A DNA stretch of 64,000 nt from CAVZVZ01 sp963778895 (lineage in GTDB: Bacteria > Actinomycetota > Acidimicrobiia > Acidimicrobiales > Acidimicrobilacustridaceae): contig CAVZVZ010000004.1 of NCBI GenBank assembly GCA_963778895.1, positions 1 to 64,000 of the forward strand. Reading direction: 5' to 3'. Below, piece after piece: positions 15,076-23,718 of this stretch. The translations under genes and the position numbers were made by a program. The notes below the pieces were generated by a model. That model was not told the origin of the DNA and did not search any database. It was given only the letters and a program-made list of their open reading frames with translations. Positions within the stretch are counted from its first letter, which is position 1; each line of letters begins with the position of its first letter.

Positions 15076-15480
15076 TCAGGACGCGACCACGGTGACGACC
15101 ACCGGCCGGGCGGACCGCGGGCCGTCGAACTCGCACAAGAAGATGTTCTGCCATCGCGACAGGCCCAGCTCGGCCTCGATGATCGGAATGGTCTCGGACG
15201 GGCCGACCAAACCCGCCTTGAGGTGCGAGTCGCCGTTGCCGTCCTGCCGGTCGTGCTCCCACACACCCATCGGGATCATCTTCCGCAGGAGCGTGACCAC
15301 GTCGCGCTGCACGCTGTCGTCCCAGTTCTCCTGGATCATGATCGCGGCCGTCGCTCCCTGCGCGTAGACCGTGACGATCCCCGACCGCACGCCACTCTCA
15401 CGAACCACTGCGCGCACCTGATCGGTGACGTCGTACAACGCCTCGCGTTGATCCGTTCGCACGGTGAACGTCTGCTGCAC
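15076..15480 (-). CDS. YjbQ/UPF0047 family protein
   Basis: GTG at 15480 follows AAGGTGG at a good distance and begins VQQTFTVRTDQREALYDVT, the standard start of the family. Conserved segments SGIVTVYAQGATAAIMIQE, NGDSHLKAGLVGPSETIPI and the end QNIFLCEFDGPRSARPVVV match YjbQ, which has weak thiamine-phosphate synthase activity in E. coli. It is about 134 residues, the normal size. It converges on the polymerase gene with a 14-bp gap. Confidence 0.85.
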   Translation of the reverse strand: MQQTFTVRTDQREALYDVTDQVRAVVRESGVRSGIVTVYAQGATAAIMIQENWDDSVQRDVVTLLRKMIPMGVWEHDRQDGNGDSHLKAGLVGPSETIPIIEAELGLSRWQNIFLCEFDGPRSARPVVVTVVAS

Positions 15481-15585
15481 GAGTGCCCACCTTAGGCAGG
15501 CGATGTCGTGCATTCAGGAGCCATGACGATGACCGCGAGCGAAGCGCGAGCAGCCTTGTCAGAGATCCCCGAACGCGTGGGTGTG

Positions 15586-15591
15586 TATAGT
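15586..15591 (+). promoter_or_regulatory. -10 element (TATAGT) of the RHH/VapC pair
   Basis: TATAGT, the closest match to consensus in the window, ends exactly 7 nt before the ATG at 15599. Confidence 0.55.
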
Positions 15592-15598
15592 TGTGCGC

Positions 15599-15856
15599 AT
15601 GGCCCGCGCCAACGTGTACCTACCTGATGACCTGCACGATCGCGCTCGCGCCGCCGGACTCAACGTCTCCGAGGTGACACAGCTGGCGCTCGAGCGTGAA
15701 CTCGACCGCGTCGATCGATTGTCCGCGATGGACGCGTTCCTCGACGACCTCATCAGTGAAAGCGGCCCCGCCTCTGAGGCCCAGCGGGTGGAAGCCCAGG
15801 ACTGGGCTCGTGCCGTGCTCGACACCGCGCAACGCTCGGCACGCGGCGAGAAGTGA
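15599..15856 (+). CDS. RHH antitoxin (CcdA/CopG-like)
   Basis: This 85-residue protein begins MARANVYLPDDLHDRARAAG, then LNVSEVTQLALERELDRVD, the strand-helix-helix of a CcdA-like RHH. The tail is acidic (DAFLDDLISESGPASEAQRV). It is followed two bases after its stop by the VapC toxin, which is a standard module order. Confidence 0.85.
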   Translation: MARANVYLPDDLHDRARAAGLNVSEVTQLALERELDRVDRLSAMDAFLDDLISESGPASEAQRVEAQDWARAVLDTAQRSARGEK

Positions 15857-15857
15857 C

Positions 15858-16250
15858 GTGTCCGTCATCGTGCTCGACGCCGGCGCGGTCACGGCGTTCG
15901 CGCATCCCAATCAGCGCCGACGCGAACGGCTGATCGCGCTGCGCCAGGCCACCGACCAACCGTTCATCGTCCCCACCACGGTGGTAGCCGAAGTCGTCAC
16001 GGGGGTGGGACCACGGGACGCACACGTCAACCGATTGCTACAGGGCTGCGAGATCATTCCACTGACCGAGCTCGTGGCGCGACGCGCCGCCGCGCTACGT
16101 CACCGGGCTCGGCGGGGATCGGTCGTCGATGCGTCCGTCGTCGCGACCGCCGAGATACGAGGCGGCGGTGTCGTGCTCACCGGCGACCTCGGTGATCTGC
16201 GCGCCCTCACCGCAAGATCACCCATCGTGTCAGTCCTGGCGATCCCCTAG
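15858..16250 (+). CDS. VapC-type PIN-domain toxin
   Basis: GTG at 15858 gives 130 residues: VIVLDAGAVTAF (first Asp), VVAEVVTGVG (Glu), SVVDASVVATAE (Asp/Glu) and LTGDLGDLRAL (last Asp). The catalytic quartet is intact. It converges on the glycosyltransferase operon, with 25 bp between. This is the third toxin-antitoxin pair in the window and is unrelated in sequence to the PIN toxin at 8227. Confidence 0.85.
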   Translation: MSVIVLDAGAVTAFAHPNQRRRERLIALRQATDQPFIVPTTVVAEVVTGVGPRDAHVNRLLQGCEIIPLTELVARRAAALRHRARRGSVVDASVVATAEIRGGGVVLTGDLGDLRALTARSPIVSVLAIP

Positions 16251-16275
16251 CGCCGCAGGTCTGCCCCAACGCTGT

Positions 16276-18270
16276 TCATCCCACTGAGAAACGCCAGGCC
16301 TCCAGGGCGTCGGCCAGCTCTGCGTGGAACCGCGCACCGAGCGCGGGGTCGCAGAACTGGGTACGGGCCCACTCCTCGTTCGCACGGCGCTCGGCGTCGA
16401 TCTCGGGGCCGCCGGCCGCGATTTGTTGCACGTGCGCCACGATGTCGGCCGCCGTGCGATAACCCCGGAAGCCGGGGCCGACCACGTGATGAAACTCCGG
16501 GCGGTCGGGGTGCACCACGCACGCTCCGGCCCGCAGTGCTTCGATGAGCGACATCGGCATCCCGATCGTCTGCTCGTCGTCAACGGTGTAGATGAGCACC
16601 GACGTGCGCGCCAACAGCGCAAAGCACTCCCCTCGCTCGGCGTTCACCTTCACGAACGGCGGTTCGTCGAGCTCCGCCGCCAATCGCTCCACCTCGTCGG
16701 GGACGTCCTCGAGACCGTTCGACCGCCCCAGCACGAGGCCACGTTCGAGCCCGGTGATCCCGTCCATCGCTTCGATCAGCAAGGGCCAGTTCTTCTTCGG
16801 CAATCCGGCCGAGATGGAAACCGCCAGATCCCGATGACCGGCCGGCTCGATCAATTCGTGGGTCGTGAAGATCGGCACCAACGGGTGCGCGTCGATGGTC
16901 GACGCGTGGTGCGGGTAGGCCCACACCCCCACACACAACGGATGCTGGCGGATGCGCTCGATGGCATCGGGGTCGAAGTCGAACGAGTGCACGCGGAGCG
17001 CGAATGGTCGAGCGACCCGTTCGAGGTTGGGTATCTCCCCCGCGGCGTGCGTCGCCCAGTACACGAAGATGACGTCGGGATCGAAGTCCTGCACCGCTTC
17101 GTAGAGGTCGTTGCGCACCATCTGATCGACCTTCATCGGTGACCGCGGCACCTGCACCGAGTTGAACGCGATCTCGGCGCCGTTCGCCTCGAGCGCCAAC
17201 ATCTCCTCGTGGATGTAGGTCTCCGAGAGCAAGGGGAACATGGCGTTGTGCGACAGCACGCGCATGGGTCGCGTCCGGTGCACTCGGGCCCGCACTCGCC
17301 GGTTGTGTTCGAGCCGTTCCGGTGCATCACATATGCGATTGGGTGCATAGGTCCGATAGACGCAGGCGAGTGCGGGCAACTCGAGCGGTTCGTGGCGGGA
17401 CGACAGCGTGAGCATCAGCTGCCAGTCGATGCTCGAGCGCAGCGTCTCGTCGAAGCGGCAATCCGGTAGCCCGGCCCTGAGGGCAATCACGTTCATGTCG
17501 ATGTAGTTGCCCTGCTCCAACCGGCGACGATCGAACGCGTCCCAGTCGAGGTTCGGCAGCGCGCCCGATGGCTCGCTCTTCATGGCCGGGGCGTCCTCGA
17601 CGATGCGGGCCCCGTACAGCAACTGCGTCTCGGGCCAACGATCGAACGCCCACGCCACTGCGTGCAGCCAGCCGGCGTCCATCAGATTGTCGTCGTCGAG
17701 GAAGGTGATGATCTCCCCGGTCGCGATGTCGAGGCCGAGGTTGCGGGCGGCCGACTCGCCGAGCCCCGCGGTGCGCACCACGCGCAACCGCGGGTCGTCG
17801 ATGGCGGCGAGCACATCGGGGGTCTCGTCTTCGCTGCCGTCGTCGATGACGATCAGCTCGAAGTTCTGGTGCCGCTGCGCCAGGACCGACGCCAACGCCT
17901 CGCGCAGGAACGCGGCGCGGTTGCGCGTGGGCATGATGACCGTGATCGGGGTGTCGAGCTCGCCGGGGACACCTGCGAGGAACGCGCGCAGGGTCCACAC
18001 CTGCAGCTGGCGGCGCAGCGCGGCCAGCTCGTCGCTCCGTCGCGCCGGCGGCGCGGCGGCTTGCAGCTCGGGCGAGGTGACCACGGGCGACGTGGTCAGG
18101 TTGGTCAACGTGAGAATGGCCGAGCCGAGCCATTTCGAGATGTCGGCGAGCTCCGCGCCGTGCGCCTCGCGGACATCGCCGATGCCCCGTTCGAGGTCCG
18201 CCAGCCATTGCTCGTGTCCGGCGAGCCGCGCTTCGAGCTCCGGCGTCGAGGGATCGATCTCGCCGCTCAA
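16276..18270 (-). CDS. Two-domain glycosyltransferase: GT2 (GT-A) plus GT-B-like C-terminus
   Basis: The protein has 664 residues. After a helical N-terminus (about 1-105) comes a GT2 domain: TPITVIMPTRNRAAFLREAL, ELIVIDDGSEDETPDVL, and ITFLDDDNLM as the DxD metal/nucleotide site. From about residue 340 a second domain starts RPMRVLSHNAMFPLLSETYI and includes RVHSFDFDPDA, VSISAGLPKKNWPLLIEAMD and IGMPMSLIEALRAGACVV, a GT-B/GT4-like acceptor and nucleotide half. It probably adds two sugars in surface polysaccharide synthesis. It overlaps the preceding gene by 4 bp (ATGA), third in an epimerase-GT-GT operon. Confidence 0.85.
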   Translation of the reverse strand: MSGEIDPSTPELEARLAGHEQWLADLERGIGDVREAHGAELADISKWLGSAILTLTNLTTSPVVTSPELQAAAPPARRSDELAALRRQLQVWTLRAFLAGVPGELDTPITVIMPTRNRAAFLREALASVLAQRHQNFELIVIDDGSEDETPDVLAAIDDPRLRVVRTAGLGESAARNLGLDIATGEIITFLDDDNLMDAGWLHAVAWAFDRWPETQLLYGARIVEDAPAMKSEPSGALPNLDWDAFDRRRLEQGNYIDMNVIALRAGLPDCRFDETLRSSIDWQLMLTLSSRHEPLELPALACVYRTYAPNRICDAPERLEHNRRVRARVHRTRPMRVLSHNAMFPLLSETYIHEEMLALEANGAEIAFNSVQVPRSPMKVDQMVRNDLYEAVQDFDPDVIFVYWATHAAGEIPNLERVARPFALRVHSFDFDPDAIERIRQHPLCVGVWAYPHHASTIDAHPLVPIFTTHELIEPAGHRDLAVSISAGLPKKNWPLLIEAMDGITGLERGLVLGRSNGLEDVPDEVERLAAELDEPPFVKVNAERGECFALLARTSVLIYTVDDEQTIGMPMSLIEALRAGACVVHPDRPEFHHVVGPGFRGYRTAADIVAHVQQIAAGGPEIDAERRANEEWARTQFCDPALGARFHAELADALEAWRFSVG

Positions 18271-20285
18271 AGGAACTCCTTGGGGAACACGGTCGGATCC
18301 TTGGCGAAGCCGTCGAGCAAGGCGCGGTAGGCAGTCGCGTAACCCCGACTGTCATGGCGCGCACGTACATATCGGGCGGCGCGCCCGCCCATTGCCCTGC
18401 GGTCCTCAGGGGCCATCGACAACATCCCGCGCAGCGCGGCCTCGAGGGCTGCGAGATCACGAGGCTGGACCAGCAGCCCGTTGTCCCCGTCCTCGATGAT
18501 CTCGCCCAGCCCGAACACGTCGGCCACGAGCGGGGGCACGCCGAACGCCATGGCCTCGAGCACGCTGCGGGGCAGCGACTCGACGTCGGACGCGAGCACG
18601 AAGCTGTCGGCTGCGGCGTACCAATCGAACAGGTCGGGGGTCACCGGCTCGATGCGCACGCGGTCACCCAGATCGAGTGCGTCGGCGTAGGCCCGCATCG
18701 CTTCGCCGTAGGGGTCACCGCGATCACCGACGAGCACCAGGACTGCCTCGGGGTGATCACCGCTCACACGGGCGAAGGCGCGCAACAACGAGGCTTGTGC
18801 CTTGCGCGGCTCGAAGGTGCCGACGCACAGGATGACGACATCGTCGTCCGTCCAGCCAAGGCGAGCTCGCCGCGCGGCGCGATCGTCGGTCGCCAAGAAC
18901 GAGTCGATCTCGGAGAGAGGAATGCCGTAAGGAATGTGCACGAATCGTCGCGGGTCACCGCTCTCGCAGTACAGCTGGCGAGTGGCGTCGGCCTCGAAGA
19001 TGACCGCGGTGGCCGACGCGAGCGCGTTCTCGAGACGGGCTTGGGCCGAGGGATGGGCGCCACCGGGACCGTACGCCGCGAGCAGGAATTGGTGGGGCGC
19101 GTAGCTCTCGTGGATCGCCCACAGCGCCGGGATGCCGAGGCGCTCGGCCAACTCGATTCCACACGCCGCGCCCGTGGTGTTCACGACCACCGCCGTCGCC
19201 TCGAACTCGCGTGCGACGTCTGCCAGTTGGCGCAGCAACGACTCGTAGGCCGCCGGCGCGGTCGCGAACGGCCCGCAGATGTGAACCTCGACGTCCTGCT
19301 CCTCGAGCTCGTGCCGCAGTGGGCCGTCGGTCGGGCTCACGACCAGACAACGCAGGTCGGGAGTCTCGAGCAATCTCAGTAGTAGCTCGTGGAGGTAGAG
19401 CTGTCCGCCGCCCAAGCCGAGATCGTGCGTCACGACGAGAAGATTCACGCCGCTCTCGGCGCTCTGATGACGGCGCACCACCCGATCGGTTCGAGCGCGC
19501 AGGACGGCGAGGGCTTCCGGGTCCAACGGTTCGGGCGCGACACCGGGGCCTACGGTCACCGGCGTCCTGGCGATGACCTCACGGGCACCTGTCGGGTCGA
19601 CGGCCTCGGCAACGATCGTGAGTTGCTCCCCTGCACTCCGGTCGCTGATGTCGAGCACGTGTTCGAAGCCGCACACGCTGGCGTGCACCGAGTCGTGCAC
19701 ACGCACCACGTCGGGGCGCGGTACCGCCATCTGCCGAGCCGGGCTCATGCACCCGTCGACTCCGACCTCGATCCGGGCCACGGGGTCGATGAGGGCCCAG
19801 CCTGCAATCGTGAGCAAGGCGGTATCGACCACGGCGTCGCGCGCCGGGAGATCGATGTTCCCCAGTGGATGGCCATCATCAGCGGGTGGTGGCGGCGACA
19901 GATGCACCGGTTGCGCGTCGAGGCGCACGGCCACGCCGTTCGAACACAACGCGACGGCGTGCACCATCGCGGTACGCCCCGGCGGGACCGACACCTCGGC
20001 GCGCCACGGCGCCACATGGCGACGCGCTCTCGGATCATCGCGGTGGGGAAAGCCGAGGGCAGCCGGCTCGTCGTCGACGAACACGACCACAGCCGTGAGG
20101 TGGGATGAACCGGGTGTGCGTACCCATCCCGTCACCACTACTGCGTCGTCGAGGTGGGTCTCGATCGCGTCGATGCCGCCCGGATAACGCGGCGAACTCA
20201 TCGCCATGAGGTGCGCGGCAGCCCCGCGAGCGTGAGCCTCGATCCTTCGAAGAACGCGGCCGACTCTGTCGGATCGCTCCGTCAC
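18267..20285 (-). CDS. GT4-family glycosyltransferase with N-terminal carbohydrate-binding-like extension
   Basis: The protein has 672 residues. Residues ~25-250 form two beta-rich repeats (VVVTGWVRTPGSSHLTAVVV and TIAGWALIDPVARIEVGVDG share a G-W-x-x-D/P pattern), probably an appended sugar-recognition module. The C-terminal GT-B domain has VTHDLGLGGGQLYLHELLL, VILCVGTFEPRKAQASLLR and ESLPRSVLEAMAFGVPPLVA with the E-x7-E motif of GT4 retaining enzymes. It overlaps both neighbours by 4 bp, so the three-gene operon is translationally coupled. Confidence 0.87.
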   Translation of the reverse strand: MTERSDRVGRVLRRIEAHARGAAAHLMAMSSPRYPGGIDAIETHLDDAVVVTGWVRTPGSSHLTAVVVFVDDEPAALGFPHRDDPRARRHVAPWRAEVSVPPGRTAMVHAVALCSNGVAVRLDAQPVHLSPPPPADDGHPLGNIDLPARDAVVDTALLTIAGWALIDPVARIEVGVDGCMSPARQMAVPRPDVVRVHDSVHASVCGFEHVLDISDRSAGEQLTIVAEAVDPTGAREVIARTPVTVGPGVAPEPLDPEALAVLRARTDRVVRRHQSAESGVNLLVVTHDLGLGGGQLYLHELLLRLLETPDLRCLVVSPTDGPLRHELEEQDVEVHICGPFATAPAAYESLLRQLADVAREFEATAVVVNTTGAACGIELAERLGIPALWAIHESYAPHQFLLAAYGPGGAHPSAQARLENALASATAVIFEADATRQLYCESGDPRRFVHIPYGIPLSEIDSFLATDDRAARRARLGWTDDDVVILCVGTFEPRKAQASLLRAFARVSGDHPEAVLVLVGDRGDPYGEAMRAYADALDLGDRVRIEPVTPDLFDWYAAADSFVLASDVESLPRSVLEAMAFGVPPLVADVFGLGEIIEDGDNGLLVQPRDLAALEAALRGMLSMAPEDRRAMGGRAARYVRARHDSRGYATAYRALLDGFAKDPTVFPKEFL

Positions 20286-21193
20286 GCCACGGTGCGGGAG
20301 GCCATGCGCTCCCCGGTAAGGCCCACGCCGTCACGTAGTTGGATCGGATCGAACTCGATCAGACTGCGTAGCCGGGCGATGTCGAGGGCCACCCGGTGCA
20401 CGTCGAAGAGCCGGCCGGGCTTGTAGTTGATCGCGATGGGCCGTTGGAGGACGTCGGATACGGTCGCGATGACGTCGTTGACCGATCGGGCCTGAGCCGA
20501 TCCGACATTCAGCGCGAGTGGCAGGTCGCGCCGACCGCACAACATTGCGATGACACGGGCGATGTCGCCGATGTACACGAAGTCGCGCTGCACCGACCCA
20601 TCACCCCATACCTCGACCGGACGCCCGGCCCTCGCGGCCGCTATCAGCTCGCCGACCAGCCCCTGCCCGCGTCCCGGCACTTGCCCGGGGCCATAGGCGT
20701 TTCCGCATCGAAGAGCGGTGGCGTGCACGCCGTGACGGCGGGCGTAGTACGCGAGGTACGTCTCGGCGGCGACCTTCGCCATGCCGTACGAGTTCAAGGG
20801 GCGCAGTGGATGGTCCTCGGGTACTGGCATCTCGTCGGGCTCGCCGTACACCGCGCCACCGGAGGAGACGAACAGCAACGATGCGCCCGCCGTCTGCCGC
20901 ACGGCTTCGAGCGCCGCGATGAGCGGCACGAGCGCGTCGACGCTGCCACGCGGATCGTTCTCGTCGCCCGCGGGAACCGACGAGCCCGCCGCGAACACAA
21001 CCTCGCTACCGGGTCGGATGAGCGCCCTCAGCGCGTCGACGTCGGTGAGGTCACACGTGACGGCGCGTACCTGGGAGGGCGGATCAAAGGACCGACGCGT
21101 CGCCATGACGGTGGGTCGTCCGAGCTCACGGACTGCTTCGGCGGCGGCCAGTCCGATGAAACCTGATCCGATGACAACGATCGGGGCGCTCAC
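20282..21193 (-). CDS. NAD-dependent sugar epimerase/dehydratase (extended SDR)
   Basis: GTG at 21193 begins VSAPIVVIGSGFIGLAAAEA with the Rossmann G-x-G-x-x-G. The active site is SSGGAVYGEP and YGMAKVAAE (Y-x-x-x-K). ALRCGNAYGPGQ and QRDFVYIGDIARVI are typical of UDP-sugar epimerases. About 303 residues. It should supply the activated sugar used by the two glycosyltransferases that follow it with overlapping codons. Confidence 0.87.
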   Translation of the reverse strand: MSAPIVVIGSGFIGLAAAEAVRELGRPTVMATRRSFDPPSQVRAVTCDLTDVDALRALIRPGSEVVFAAGSSVPAGDENDPRGSVDALVPLIAALEAVRQTAGASLLFVSSGGAVYGEPDEMPVPEDHPLRPLNSYGMAKVAAETYLAYYARRHGVHATALRCGNAYGPGQVPGRGQGLVGELIAAARAGRPVEVWGDGSVQRDFVYIGDIARVIAMLCGRRDLPLALNVGSAQARSVNDVIATVSDVLQRPIAINYKPGRLFDVHRVALDIARLRSLIEFDPIQLRDGVGLTGERMASRTVA

Positions 21194-21266
21194 GATCGCG
21201 GAATTCTGGCACGGGCCGGCCCGACCGCGCTTGATACGCCCGCCGAATCCAGGAACCCCAGGTCGA

Positions 21267-21554
21267 TCAGCCGACGATCTCGCTCGTCTGCAGTACAGGG
21301 ACGATCGTCGTGTAGTTGGCCATGTCGGCCATGACGTCGGCTGTCCCCGGTGCACCCATCGCCTCGCCCATTGCCTCCCGGGAGTCGAACTTGAAATGCA
21401 CCGCAGCCTCATACGGGCCGTCGACACCCTGGTCGATCTCCGCCCCACTGAGCCCCCACGTCTTCACGGCCAGGGGCACGTGCTTCGTGCGGTAGTAGTC
21501 GTGGTCGAAGGTGGCACCTTCAGTGGTCGGATACAGGACGCTGAAGCGAATCAT
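21267..21554 (-). CDS. EthD-domain protein
   Basis: This 95-residue single domain begins MIRFSVLYPTTEGATFDHDY, then YRTKHVPLAVKTWG, the EthD pattern (F-D-x-x-Y-Y-x-x-x-H-x-P). The end NYTTIVPVLQTSEIVG closes the ferredoxin-like barrel. The family is associated with ether degradation and with many unrelated contexts, so no substrate is proposed. The 203 bp downstream to the HNH gene hold its promoter, and I see nothing else there. Confidence 0.85.
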   Translation of the reverse strand: MIRFSVLYPTTEGATFDHDYYRTKHVPLAVKTWGLSGAEIDQGVDGPYEAAVHFKFDSREAMGEAMGAPGTADVMADMANYTTIVPVLQTSEIVG

Positions 21555-21728
21555 CAGGGAACCGATCTACTCGTTGCGACTGGGTTGCCCGAGCGTAGGT
21601 CAGCGCCCGGGCGGCAAGCCCATCGAGGCGCGCGACATCGCCCTCCGGCTCGACATGAGCGGTGTCATCGAGCGGGCGGACCGGTTCACGCCGAGCTGAG
21701 TGCCGGCCCGGTCCGCGCCGGATCTCGG

Positions 21729-21750
21729 TGTCACACCTCGTCTCTAAGGT
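21729..21750 (+). promoter_or_regulatory. DNA-damage (PafBC/RecA-NDp-type) promoter of the HNH gene
   Basis: TGTCACAC (21729-21736), 8 bp, TAAGGT (21745-21750), then 7 nt to the ATG at 21758: a leaderless damage promoter. DUF222-HNH (13E12) genes of M. tuberculosis are known members of the RecA-independent damage response, so the assignment is coherent. Confidence 0.75.
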
Positions 21751-21757
21751 TTGTCGC

Positions 21758-22984
21758 ATGGAGATCACGGAGCCGTTCGACCTCGAGGCCTGCGTCGAAC
21801 GCGGCCGCGAGATCGCATCGCAGATCTCGCGGCTCGATGCACAGCTCGTGGCGGTGGTCGAGGAGCTCCAGGAACACGACGACGAGCATTGGGGCATGAC
21901 CACCCGCCAGTTCATCGCGTGGCGCTTCGGTCTCACGCCGGCCGAAGCCGGCCGGACCTGCCGTCTGGCCCAACGTCTCCGACCGCTCCCCCAGCTCACG
22001 GCCGAACTGAGCGAGGGCCGTCTGTCCGCCGACACCGTGGCCACGCTGGCCGCCGTGGCGACACCGGAGAACGAAGCGGCCATGATCGAGACCGCAACCG
22101 TGGCGACAGGGTCTCAGCTGCAGACGTTGATCAGGGCTTACAAGCAGAACGCCACCCCGATCAACGACGACGCGCCCGAGGAGCCCGTGTTGGACACCTT
22201 GTCGTTCACCGTGCGAGAGGGCCGCTGGAAACTGCGCGGAGACCTCGCACCCGCGCTCGGGGCCCAGGTCGAGGCAGCACTGCGCGCCGAGAAGGAAGCC
22301 GAGATCGCCGACCGGGCTCGTGACGATGACGGCTTTCTCTCGCGCGATCCCGAGGTGTCGAATGCCGCGGCTCTGGTCCGCATGGCCCAGAGCGTGGTCG
22401 CGGGCAAGGTGCGACGTGACGGCGTGGTGCCCGAACGATTCATGGCGCTCGTGCACATCGACGACGAGGGTGGCCACGTGCAAGGCGGTGGCCCCATCGA
22501 CCAGCCGTCGATCACCGAGTTGCTGTGCGAGTCCTGGATCAGCTTCGTCGTGAAGCGACATGGCCAGCCGGCCACCATCACCTCACCGACTCGACTGGCC
22601 ACACCGAACCAGCAGCGCGCGCTGCTGGCCCGCGACCGCACGTGCCGATTCCCCGGTTGCGGAAGATCCCTCTACTTGAAGGCTCATCACATCCGGTACT
22701 CGACGGACGGTGGCCCAACACAGATCGACAATCTCGTCCTGCTGTGTCAGAAACATCACTCGGTCGTGCACAAACCGGGCTGGCGCGTCGAACGCACCGG
22801 CGACGGGAAGTTCTGGTTCCACGCGCCCAACGGCAAGATCGTGCTGCCGGGACGAAGTCCTGTGGCCCGCGCCGGGCCTGCACCCCCATCGACCCGGTAC
22901 GACCTGCCGTACGACCGACTCACCTCGTGGGGCGCGAGCGTCATCATGGGTAACTGGACGAACAGACCGAGACCTACCGAGTGA
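21758..22984 (+). CDS. DUF222/13E12-repeat protein with C-terminal HNH endonuclease domain
   Basis: The protein has 408 residues. The N-terminal DUF222 region has QEHDDEHWGMTTRQFIAWRF, LSEGRLSADTVATLAAVATP and the helical RAEKEAEIADRARDDDGFLS. The C-terminal HNH domain has RDRTCRFPGCGRSLYLKAHH, GGPTQIDNLVLLCQKHHSVV, with paired Cys and the H-H...N...H-H metal/catalytic set. It is a DNA endonuclease family that is multi-copy and mobile-looking in actinobacteria. The damage-type promoter argues that this one acts after DNA breakage. Confidence 0.9.
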   Translation: MEITEPFDLEACVERGREIASQISRLDAQLVAVVEELQEHDDEHWGMTTRQFIAWRFGLTPAEAGRTCRLAQRLRPLPQLTAELSEGRLSADTVATLAAVATPENEAAMIETATVATGSQLQTLIRAYKQNATPINDDAPEEPVLDTLSFTVREGRWKLRGDLAPALGAQVEAALRAEKEAEIADRARDDDGFLSRDPEVSNAAALVRMAQSVVAGKVRRDGVVPERFMALVHIDDEGGHVQGGGPIDQPSITELLCESWISFVVKRHGQPATITSPTRLATPNQQRALLARDRTCRFPGCGRSLYLKAHHIRYSTDGGPTQIDNLVLLCQKHHSVVHKPGWRVERTGDGKFWFHAPNGKIVLPGRSPVARAGPAPPSTRYDLPYDRLTSWGASVIMGNWTNRPRPTE

Positions 22985-23717
22985 TCGCATCGATCTGGTC
23001 GATCGTGTTGGTGAAGTCGACGTGGTGTCGACAGTCGGCATAAGTCGCGAGCCGGCCCGCGTGATCAGAGCTCGACGACGGCTGCGGCGCGGAGACGCAA
23101 CCCTCGAGGGCGCTCATCCTGAAGTAGTCGCCATCGATGCGTGTTTCGTAGTCCGCGCCGACAACCAGGTGGCCCAACAACACCTCTTCGTGGTGGAACC
23201 ACTGCAGCACGCTGCGGTAGGGCCCGGCCACGGACACGTCGGCCTGTTCGGAGCTCATCGGCTGGAGGCGATTGGCCCGCAGCAGGTAGCGATGCTCGAC
23301 GAGACCGACTGCCGTGTCCGGACAGCGGAGGGCGAAGGAGATCTCGAGGCCGCTCGGCAGTGAGTCGGCGAGTTCGTGGCACGCCTCGACGCCGAAAACG
23401 TCGCCTCTCGGAACCCCTGAGCTCTGGAACTCGGTCGCCTCTGCAATCCGACGGGGGTGTCCGCGACTGAGCAGATCATCCTTGTCGATGTCGTACGTCC
23501 GACGAACGGTGAGGTCTGCCCGACCCGAAAGTCCCGGCTCCCAACCCACGAGCTCATCGTCGACGAAGGTCTGGGTGTGGCCTCGAGCGCACCCGTCGGG
23601 TGCGCCGTCCAGCACGTATTCGACGGTGAATGTCCGGCCCACACTAGGCGAGCCCGTTCGAGCGTCAACACAGTCGGCCACCGCACCGAACCAGCCTTCC
23701 GAGAGGTACTCGAACAA
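22974..23717 (-). CDS. Unknown protein, third gene of the Cys-hydrolase operon
   Basis: TTG at 23717 lies one base after the stop of the hydrolase gene. 247 residues, no signal peptide. The central part (FVDDELVGWEPGLSGRADLT, VRRTYDIDKDDLLSRGH) loosely recalls SCP2-type lipid-carrier domains, which have such W-x-x-G...D-x-x-x-L-x-x-G runs. The second half (YRSVLQWFHHEEVLLGHLVV) is unfamiliar. I do not assign a function. It overlaps the convergent HNH gene by 11 bp. Confidence 0.55.
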   Translation of the reverse strand: MFEYLSEGWFGAVADCVDARTGSPSVGRTFTVEYVLDGAPDGCARGHTQTFVDDELVGWEPGLSGRADLTVRRTYDIDKDDLLSRGHPRRIAEATEFQSSGVPRGDVFGVEACHELADSLPSGLEISFALRCPDTAVGLVEHRYLLRANRLQPMSSEQADVSVAGPYRSVLQWFHHEEVLLGHLVVGADYETRIDGDYFRMSALEGCVSAPQPSSSSDHAGRLATYADCRHHVDFTNTIDQIDAITR

Positions 23718-23718
23718 G

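Noticed and set aside
13799..15262. 487-residue minus-strand frame covering dinB
   Set aside because: Antisense of a clear Y-family polymerase; no domain and it would bury two genes.
21758..22984. HNH gene as part of an insertion sequence or intron
   Set aside because: No inverted repeats, target duplication or intron/RT features flank it; it is a chromosomal DUF222-HNH gene with its own promoter.
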